From Priapulus caudatus (taxonomy: Eukaryota > Priapulida > Priapulimorpha > Priapulimorphida > Priapulidae): a DNA stretch of 20,527 bases. Location of the stretch: the NCBI RefSeq assembly GCF_000485595.1, contig NW_014577238.1, forward strand, positions 395,930 through 416,456, read 5' to 3'. Positions 1 to 20,527 of the stretch are shown here, piece after piece (positions within the stretch are counted from its first letter, which is position 1; each line of letters begins with the position of its first letter). The position numbers were made by a program, and so were the translations under genes. Under the pieces are notes generated by a model. That model was not told the DNA's origin. It ran no database searches and saw only the letters and a program-made list of their open reading frames with translations.

Positions 1-110
1 TATAAGGTACGTCGATGGTTGCTCAATTAAAACTGACTTCTTCTTACTCACTCATTTGTGTCCTTTTTTGTGGTGAGCTATGTACAGTGTCATTGACACT
101 TTCATTTTCT
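1..110 (+). repeat. Copy of the intron end that precedes the 12804 exon
   Basis: Bases 1-110 align with about 12692-12800: TCGATGGTTG, CTCAATTAAAACTGACTT, GTGTCCTTTTTTGTGGTGA and CAGTGTCATTGACACTT are shared, with small indels between. In the 12.7-kb copy the importin exon begins immediately after this block. Here the similarity fades into CATTTTCTTATCTTGG and no readable exon follows. It may be the tail of a further copy of the duplicated importin tract upstream of the window, or an unrelated dispersed repeat. GTGTCATTGACAC is a perfect short dyad. Confidence 0.7.
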
Positions 111-130
111 TATCTTGGAAGTCAAGCATT

Positions 131-454
131 TAGATCAGATTTTACCATGCACACGTGCTGCCAGCCTGCCCGGCTCCAGTTTGAACGTATAAGAACGGCC
201 GAAGAATATTATCTTGGCAGTCAATGGCGACCGACGTCGCAGCGCCATTTGCCTATACATTAGCATAGCTGGGAATCGTGGCGCGATGCTGCGAGTGAAG
301 TGAAGTATATAGATCAGATTTTACCATGCACACGTGCTGACAGCCTGCCCGGCTCTAGTTTGAACGTATAAGAACGGCCGAAGAATATTATATTGGCAGT
401 CAATGGCGACCAACGTCGCAGCGCCATTTTCCTATACATTAGCATAGCTGGGAA
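131..454 (+). repeat. Tandem duplication, 145-bp unit at 179-bp offset
   Basis: 131-275 and 310-454 are direct copies (TAGATCAGATTTTACCATGC ... TAGCATAGCTGGGAA) separated by 34 bp. Only about five substitutions separate them, including C/T and a CpG to CpA change. There is no coding potential and no terminal inverted repeat. The unit includes GTATAAGAACGGCCG. Role unknown. Confidence 0.9.
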
Positions 455-1162
455 CTGTTTCGCTCAAACAAAAGGGCATCTCATTCTGTGTAGTTTACTA
501 TGTTTCTATTTTGAAATTGGCTGATATCTCGTGCTAGCGCTAGATAGTCTACGATTCGCAAGAAATGGCGGCGGTAATCAAAATTTGAACCATGCATGTT
601 TTGGAGAATATAGCTAAAGTTCTAAGACATTTATCGTTACTCTGGACAGTTTCTGTTACTCAAGCAATAACAGTAAGTCTCGTAAAAGTTGGGAAAACAT
701 GAGACTGGTTGGAAATTATTTTCGAAATAAATACTTTAAAGTCAAATAACAAACAATAAAACTGGTTGTATAACTAATATGGTAGACAAGCATTGATATT
801 AATGTCATGTGTCGATAGCAGAGATAACCAGCGTATGGGCCGTTTAGTTTCCCTATTTAATACTGATGCTGATTTAACTGCATATATATAGCAAAAAAAC
901 ACTAAAGTTGCTAAAGGCAAAGCTTTCCAGTTGGTTATATATGCTGGATTAAGTTTTTCCTATTTCACCTTTAAGTTGTTTAATGCGCATGGCAAGTCTA
1001 GTTATGGTGCCACATTTTCTAGCCAATTCTTGGATTAGTAGTGAGATTAAACAGCAAAATTTGCTGTGTAGTATTTAACCCTATTGTGTGTGTTCCCTTG
1101 TAGGATTTAGCTCAAAGTAATATTTGTTATAATCAACATTTATTACTATTATACCCTTGTAG
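455..1162 (+). other. Non-coding upstream region or intron; possible promoter motif at 560-574
   Basis: No exon is recognised here. The expected first IBB exon (a basic RLKxFKNKG-like peptide) was sought in all + frames and not found. CAAGAAATGGCGGCGG near 559-574 resembles the YY1-type start-site motif (AARATGGCGGC) that marks many TATA-less metazoan promoters. A short ATG GCG GCG followed by gtaatc occurs in it, which would be phase-compatible with the 1163 exon, but this is speculative. Confidence 0.35.
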
Positions 1163-14743
<13,581 letters not shown>

Positions 14744-15224
14744 GTTAATCTGTATACGAAATAGACCAACGTCATTTACAGTATTTAATTTCGTGTAAAG
14801 TAATTTCGGCAAAATAACTGTAATTTTCTCGCACACAGAATCTTTCCAACATTTTTGTTTTGCCTAACCCTGTCCTTTTCAATACAGTGGTTTTATGGCA
14901 ATAGCCATCTTGTGGAAGAAAAGAGTACTGACTAGCTGTTAGGTTAATATAATGTTTCGCGTTTGAAGAAAAGTTATCATGGCAGACTTTGTATGAAGCT
15001 TTAACCTTTAGCACTGTTTGCATCTCAGTGATTGAAGGTGAACGCAGTGCAGTATTCGTTCTACAGTGTTTTTTCCTGTCCGGTTAAACATTGCTAGGCT
15101 ACATGTCAAACATGTGCCCTCTCATTGAAGAATCAAACACCTGTCTTGTAAATGACTCCCCATGCATAACCAGCAAACGTCGAGTTACTCGAACTGTGTT
15201 TCTAATTTGATTAGACTGCGCTTA

Positions 15225-15285
15225 CCACCAGAGGGCATTCATCCTACGTGGTGGCGCTACTGTAAAATGTAGGTGGCGCCACTGG
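15225..15285 (+). promoter_or_regulatory. Cluster of three CTCF-like motifs
   Basis: CCACCAGAGGGC (15225-15236), GTGGTGGCGCTA (15248-15259) and GTAGGTGGCGCC (15269-15280) fall within 61 bp in the same orientation. The first matches the vertebrate CTCF core, the others the AGGTGGCGC form known from other bilaterians. Such clusters mark insulators in some animals. Position about 480 bp after the stop codon. Confidence 0.45.
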
Positions 15286-16483
15286 CGAGAGGAGACTGTT
15301 GGTGTGCATGAGTGAGCAGGATGATGGCAGCGGGGGTGTCACAGTCTTTCACGGCTGCTGTTAGTGTATGCATCCTTGTTGTCATGCCAGTTGTGCAAGA
15401 AATGATTTACACATGAGCTTCAAGGAGCGGAGAAACGCGGTGAATTCGGTGCTATCTTGCGGACATTCACCGAAGTTTTTTTTTTTTATTATTGAGTGAT
15501 TCTGAAACGTGGCTGGCCATAGTGTAAATAATAGTTGAAAATCTTCGCGTTAAGCATGCGGTAAATCATTTCTTGCCACTGTGTGTAAATTGTTATAACA
15601 GGTTGATGACTTTTCAACTGTTTTTATTTAGTGATTTTTCTAATTTGTAAAATTGTATTGAATGTAGTAAACTCCTCCCAAGTGGTTAGAACAATATCAG
15701 TTTAGTATTTTTTAGTTTCTGCAATAGTTACTCGGCTTGTTATATGGTTGCTAAGTGTAAATGTTTTTGTAACAACCCTTTCCTTGACTTGATGGGGTTT
15801 TGCCACAGAATCCTGCTTTTATTTGCATTGGCGTGTTGATCCGGTGCATGAATAGGGCGTATTCTCATGTGAGTGATAAATCGTTCTATCTATCGGAACC
15901 AGGTGGCCGGTCTACCAAGTTGATAACATCGGCCAAAATGTAGGAATTAACTTGGAGCAACAGAAGCTTGGCTAGGGGCATTTTACAGAGAAAATGAGAA
16001 ACGTAAGCAAACGGAAAGCTGCACCTTTGTGCCGGAATAGTGATTGTGCTAAGGAGCTGGTTTTCTTCTTTTGTTAACGTGTAGATAGTGTCTACTCGCA
16101 GAAAAGCAAGTTCCCTTGAATGTACCCTCTCCACATGAGTAAAGGTTGAGCTAGAAAAATGTCAGGTCATATGTTATTAACAAATTGATGAGTTTACAGG
16201 TTACTGATGCAATAACGGTACCTCAAATGGTACCGGCTGCTCTTTTATGCCAAACGCCAGCCATTTGTGTACTAGTGAACATTATATTGTGAGTTGATAT
16301 TTTAAGACTGTTGTTTATATAGGTTGCCAATGTAAACACGATATGGCAAGGTCGAAATTTCGTTATCAAAATTGCTTCAAATGATTTATGTAACATGATC
16401 CCTATTAGGTAGGCAAAAAGGGAAATTCTGTAATTGTAAATATTGATGTCTCCGGTGTACAGCTTTACTTCGTTATATATTAT

Positions 16484-16560
16484 ACACACACACAGACAGA
16501 CAGCCAGCCATGCACGCACGCACGCACACACACACGCACGCACGCGCACACACACACATT
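16484..16560 (+). repeat. Compound CA / CAGA / CACG microsatellite
   Basis: ACACACACAC, CAGACAGACAG, CACGCACGCACG and GCGCACACACAC blocks follow each other. Alternating purine-pyrimidine of this kind can adopt Z-DNA. The antisense frame through it is an artefact of the repeat. Confidence 0.9.
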
Positions 16561-17032
16561 CACACTCTCATACGCACTTTTAAATCAGGTTCTTTGAAAA
16601 TAGCAGTGGAATTATACTTAACAGTTTGACTTGTCTGGCAATATGCGTGCGCATGCGCTTCACATTACATGGCAGGTATGTAGTTCGTGTTGGTGTGAGA
16701 CCCCATGACTGTAGGTGCATGGCATATTCAATCCACGTTATTTTGCCTTTAATGAGTTATCAGCAGGCTATTTTACCCGGCAGTTGATCCCAGGATACTT
16801 GTATTTGAGATATAGAAGTGAACATGCAAATCCTAGCCAGCAAGTGTGAGCACACAGCTTGCAAAGGCCCCGATGACTTGTTTTATATGGTTTTGTACAG
16901 TAAATGGTTTTTCTAACGCTGTATTTTTGTATTTTAAAAATGGGAGAGACGGCACTAAAATGGCCTGGTGAGCTTTTAATACCTCGGTGTAGCGTATATT
17001 ATACTAATGGTGCTTCATACTAGTTGTCGCCG

Positions 17033-17051
17033 GCTGGGGGCGCCACCAGCC
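17033..17051 (+). promoter_or_regulatory. Further CTCF-like motif in a short palindrome
   Basis: GCTGGGGGCGCCACCAGCC contains GGGGGCGCC in the same orientation as the 15.2-kb cluster and also forms a GGCTGG/CCAGCC dyad. A single weak motif on its own. Confidence 0.25.
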
Positions 17052-18933
17052 GTGCTGTGCAATAGTAGGCGGCATGGAACTACTTGGTGTAGTCTCGTCG
17101 TGTAAGTGACGGCATGTGTGCGTGTGTGTGCAGCTATGGCGAGGCTTGCTGGCCACCGCCGTGCTGCACGGAGACTGATGAACTAGTATCGCCACTACGG
17201 GAAAGGACAGACGGAGTCCGTACGAGGGTTGTGGGAGTATCGTGCTGCTGCAGTGTGAAGCTGACACAAGCGATGTCCCTGCGTGCGTGATCTGTAATGT
17301 CGGTGTAATGACGATACAAGTCGCTCGTGTGTGCGCAGGGCAGATAGGGCGTGCGCGTGACCGTTGGTGAGCTATACTCGGCGTCTACGGCAATGCTGTA
17401 GAAATGCTACGTGTTATGATGCGATGATTCGATTTTAGCAATTGCATCGATTGGTCTCGATAGGAGAAAAATTGCCAGCCTTCTAGTTGCGGCGTTCCTT
17501 TGAAACAGAATAGCAGGCTGCGTATTAAAGTGTCGTTTCTCGTATGAAGCACCAGGATCGTATTCTGATTGTAAAATACGATGTTACCAAAATGGCTAAG
17601 GATATCCTTGTCAACTTTTGGTGTTACTAACAAGCCTGTTTCAATATAAACACGATAGCTGTGCGCATAGTGAATGGGCATATAAGTCAAATGTGAAACA
17701 GGTTTGGTAGATGGCTGTACATGTGTTCATGCATATGGTAAATAATTAATAGAGTAGTAGTGTATGTTTATTTGTACCTGTCATTCGATGGGAAATTTGT
17801 ATTCCTTAATAGCAGTTTGGTATAACAGCAATTTTTGCTCAAGAGCCGTTTAATGTGAAATACGCGAATCCCTGAATGTAACACAGTTAGCAAAGGCTAC
17901 TCATTGATTATGGACTAAATAATTCTTATCTGTCTTTCCTACAGATTTTAGTGTTTATATATTTTATTATTGGGACTTTACTTTCAACCGTGCTCACTAC
18001 TTTCTATTTGGACTGTTACACGTGTAGTAATTAACTGTACCTATTGGTCAATCATAACTATTCTACAGCGCACGTAAAAATCGTTGAGGGACGAGTCCAG
18101 AGTTAAACTGATGTAGAGCATGTGGGAGCAATGCGCGACATTGAGTGATATCGTACATCGGGCCAGCAACTTTTGCCGTCATTCGCTCATGTAATATTCA
18201 TATGCCAACACGCCGTGGTTTGAACATTGGTTCGCTGATTGAAACGAGAAACTGACAAAACGTCCATATATACCTAACTAACAAAATATATGGCCAGTGA
18301 ACGTAAAGCCGTAGCCCTACACCTCTGGTATGATTTACTGACTGACATATTATTATACTGAATTAAGAGTTTTGACAAAAGTTAAACTATAAATATACAC
18401 AGTAGGCACAATATTCAGTTTCGAAATTTTCTGCGTTGCGAATTTAAGTGTTTAGTTCAGACGCCTAGCTGGCTGTTATGTTTAGAATTAGCAGCTATTA
18501 TCTGGAGTGTATAATAGATAGATCTATATTATACAGTCTCCTGATACTATGCATCCATTCTTTCCTGAATATATAATGCAATTCTTTTCATTTACGAAAA
18601 TACATAGCTATCCGTTATCTCGGATTTATAGGCATGTGGCTTGTGTGAGTTCTGTGCGCATATATAGTCACATCGTGTCACGAATGTGTCACGAATGTGT
18701 CACCCCTGTCGTCGAGGGCACGGGGTCCCAATTTATAAAAAAAACGTTTTTCATGCTAATTTCGCGACCAATAAAACGACAGTCTAGCCAGCATGAACCC
18801 CCTCCCGCTATTCTCTTCTATTATACAATAACATGTAATATCTGGAGCACGCGTGCGAGATTTTCACGCGCGCGCGTGTATGTCCAATATATTGTATGCG
18901 GTCTCTGGTTTTGGGAATAGCAAATTAAAGTTA

Positions 18934-19050
18934 GTCAGAATCTAATTCCAGTGTGCTCTCACGCACGCACGCACGCACGCGCATATATATCAAGAGTACA
19001 TAATAGAGAGTACATAACAATTTTCATATATATATATATATATATATACA
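18934..19050 (+). repeat. Short repeated block, CACG microsatellite and TA microsatellite at the duplication edge
   Basis: TAGTCAGAATCTAATTCCAG plus TGTGCTCTCAC (18934-18962) recurs at 19196-19226. It runs into CACGCACGCACG and, at 19026-19050, a TA dinucleotide run, where similarity with 10950 onward begins. A partial self-copy and two microsatellites at the boundary are typical of a join created by assembly or by slippage. Confidence 0.75.
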
Positions 19051-19260
19051 TATATCACAACATGGTGTCTAGTTTCTGATCAAATTTATAACAAAAGTTG
19101 TCTTTAACACTTGTCGACAACAGCTCCAAAAATCTAAATTCGCCCCCCTATCAAGGCATTGACTGAGCCTTTTTTAAATGTTTTTTTACGCAGTTAGTCG
19201 GAATCTAATTCCAGTGTGCTCTCACTGGCGTGTGAATAACTCGTGACTGTGTTGTTACAG

Positions 19261-19365
19261 GAGGCCGTGTGGTTCCTTTCTAACGTGACGGCGGGCAATC
19301 AGCAACAGGTACAGAGCGTCATCGATGCAGGACTCATACAACTGATCATCCACCTGCTCGACAAA
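19261..19365 (+). CDS. KPNA4: Intact importin-alpha exon, ARM 7, displaced copy
   Basis: A 105-bp phase-0 exon between gttgttacag and gtaagt, reading [20 protein letters not shown], then [15 protein letters not shown]. It restores exactly the sequence expected after the exon ending KEKINK at 10216. It carries a W/N pair of the minor NLS site. Its position after the gene's stop codon is the anomaly. Confidence 0.93.
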
Positions 19366-19678
19366 GTAAGTAAACAACTACATTTTTGACAGAAGTGAAG
19401 AAATGCCTACCCGTTATACGAGTTAATAAACTAACGTGTACTTGCACACCAACGTAAACAAAGAGTAAGTAAACGCATAGCAACTTGCGCGATGAAACTT
19501 GATGCTGGGTGGTTAACCAGGTTTGAGTAGTTGATGATTGATTTAGTAGATGGTTGCATCTGTAGAGCAACAAGGTGTGATCACCCTTTAAGTGTAATTG
19601 TTAAATTGTTAACGTTCTTGTTTATTGTTGGAATATATGATATTGTGCTTGATGAACCTTGTGCGGTTTTCTCTCTAG

Positions 19679-19750
19679 GGAGATTTCCAAATACAGAAGG
19701 AGGCAGCGTGGGCAGTCAGCAATCTCACCATGGGTGGAAAGAAATCACAG
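19679..19750 (+). CDS. KPNA4: Intact importin-alpha exon, ARM 8, displaced copy
   Basis: A 72-bp phase-0 exon between ctctctag and gtacaa, reading GDFQIQKEAAWAVSNLTMGG and KKSQ. It follows the LLDK end of the 19261 exon in the family order and should be followed by VAYLV. EAAWAVSN is a W/N pair of the minor NLS site. No VAYLV exon follows within the remaining 777 bases. Confidence 0.93.
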
Positions 19751-19990
19751 GTACAAACTGTCTTGCAAATTTTACGTTATCAAGGTTTTTATTCAGAAAC
19801 AATACATGAGCATTCTGCTCGCAAATATTTAGTGTTGCATCCGACTTTTTGCTTATACCGTAACGATTATATTTCGACGATATTAATGTCAGCCTGTTTA
19901 ATTAAGGAAAGGTTTACATTATTTTTAGAGGCCTAAAATGTTAAGCAGTGGCTTTCATGTGTTGTTGTGGGCTTTCATGATTGGTTTTTA

Positions 19991-20330
19991 GCTCACCTTG
20001 ACATCGTCAAGCTGAGCTATTGCCATGGGTCGTCGTACGTCTGTCCGTCCGTCCGTCAACATTTGGCTACGGTCAATGATAACTCGGGAACCGTTTGACC
20101 CACATGTTTGAAATTGGGTATAGTTGTTACTGCTATGCTCCCATATTAAACGTCCTATTTTGGAGCACGCCAGTCGACGTACTTTCGAGCCACGGCAATT
20201 TGTTATCCGAAATGACAATTCGCATTAGTCAGTTGAAGTTCAACGGATTTTGCTCATTTTTGGTATGTGCATGAATAAGGGCAATGGATTTTCATATTTA
20301 TTGGCAATTCTATTAGCATGTATTAATATA
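19991..20330 (+). repeat. Hairpin-headed dispersed repeat, copy D
   Basis: The head GCTCACCTTGAC-ATC-GTCAAGCTGAGC (19991-20017) pairs over 11 of 12 bases. It is followed by TATTGCCATGGGTCGTCGTA, CCGTCCGTCCGTCAACATTT and CATATTAAACGTCC. A similar GAGCTATTGCCAT...TCCGTC layout is common in dispersed repeats of marine invertebrates, from general knowledge. No protein. Confidence 0.75.
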
Positions 20331-20417
20331 GACACCGACTATAAAAACAGTCTGTGGTGTCACAGCTCGCTGGTTCGTTTTACAAGATTTCATTGACAAT
20401 ATCTTTAATGCAAAATT

Positions 20418-20527
20418 GGTATTGCTCTCCACCCTGCCGATTAAAACGTCTATATTAGAGTAAGTTTTACAAACATGTCGGAACGCAGCATAACCTGTTT
20501 ATTTAAAAGAACGCCATCACTAAGAAA
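20418..20527 (+). other. Unique sequence after the duplicated tract, no gene seen
   Basis: Similarity with 12438 stops after AATGCAAAATT. The remaining 110 bases show no exon. The VAYLV exon, if it follows this copy, would lie beyond the window. Confidence 0.5.

Larger units (their letters stand above)
14744..19025 (+). other. 3' UTR and downstream non-coding region
   Basis: The importin 3' UTR begins here; its end is not set, because no AATAAA was seen in the first 2 kb, and importin 3' UTRs are often several kb long. The region holds a T-run at 15478, CTCF-like motifs at 15225-15285 and 17033-17051, a CA/CACG microsatellite at 16484-16560, a GC-richer stretch at 17020-17380 without coding frame, and a short tandem TGTCACGAA unit at 18677-18702. 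ATG frames such as 18549-18920 show no recognisable protein. Confidence 0.6.
19026..20417 (+). repeat. Clean copy of the two-exon importin tract, out of gene order
   Basis: This is the partner of 10950-12438, located 4.3 kb beyond the stop codon. Both exons in it are open and correctly bounded. The intron between, the flanks and a hairpin-headed repeat at 19991 are all shared. If this copy is real, it supplies what is broken upstream; if the scaffold is misjoined, this stretch belongs between 10217 and 14136. Confidence 0.85.

Noticed and set aside
1095-1125. Second acceptor-like ttgtag before the IBB exon
   Set aside because: The sequence after it (GATTTAGCTC) meets a stop at once in the frame needed and does not resemble IBB sequence.
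16223-16555. 110-codon frame on the - strand rich in Cys, Val, Arg, Ala
   Set aside because: It is generated by the CA/CACG microsatellite; no domain, no splice context.
17004-17319. Two - strand frames in a GC-richer segment
   Set aside because: No domain or splice evidence; segment may be part of a long 3' UTR or non-coding transcript, but nothing supports a protein.
18549-18920. 123-codon frame on the + strand, longest single frame in the window
   Set aside because: No recognisable protein, includes tandem TGTCACGAA and microsatellite-like DNA, and no coding signature; chance frame in AT-rich DNA.

Overview
The window is eukaryotic nuclear DNA, most likely from a non-vertebrate bilaterian, perhaps a marine invertebrate. 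Evidence: short protein-coding exons with GT/AG boundaries, AT-rich introns, and introns full of small inverted-repeat DNA transposons and microsatellites. The species cannot be named from the sequence. There is one recognisable host gene, on the + strand: an importin-alpha (karyopherin-alpha) of the importin alpha-3 class (KPNA3/KPNA4 clade), the adaptor that carries NLS cargo to importin-beta. Its first coding exon is not seen. Coding exons lie at 1163-1380, 1985-2080, 4985-5070, 6078-6164, 8960-9174, 9408-9470, 10019-10216, (11214-11320, 11649-11719 and 12804-12979, all carrying reading-frame breaks), 14136-14227 and 14648-14743 (stop). Reading phases match at every junction between intact exons.

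The main oddity is the tract from about 10950 to 12438. It contains two importin exons and their introns, broken by many small insertions and deletions. The same tract recurs at about 19026-20417, beyond the stop codon, with both exons perfectly open and correctly spliced. The 12804 exon is also broken, and the intron sequence just before it recurs at bases 1-110. The differences are mostly 1-3 base indels, which points to an unpolished long-read gap fill or misjoin more than to an old pseudogene. A real partial tandem duplication is not excluded.

Layout: 1-1162 is an upstream intron or promoter region with a 145-bp tandem duplication. Intron 1381-1984 holds a hAT-like MITE. Intron 2081-4984 holds a pogo-like MITE, a hairpin-headed dispersed repeat, seven copies of a 14-mer, an inverted-repeat element and one copy of a 208-bp dispersed repeat. 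Intron 5071-6077 is mostly a long foldback. Intron 6165-8959 holds a MITE and a 1.7-kb DNA transposon with an intact SAP-domain reading frame. Intron 10217-11213 holds a 488-bp MITE with a 5-bp target duplication. Region 14744-19025 is 3' UTR or intergenic DNA with no recognisable gene but with a cluster of CTCF-like sites. No rRNA, tRNA or CRISPR array is evident.
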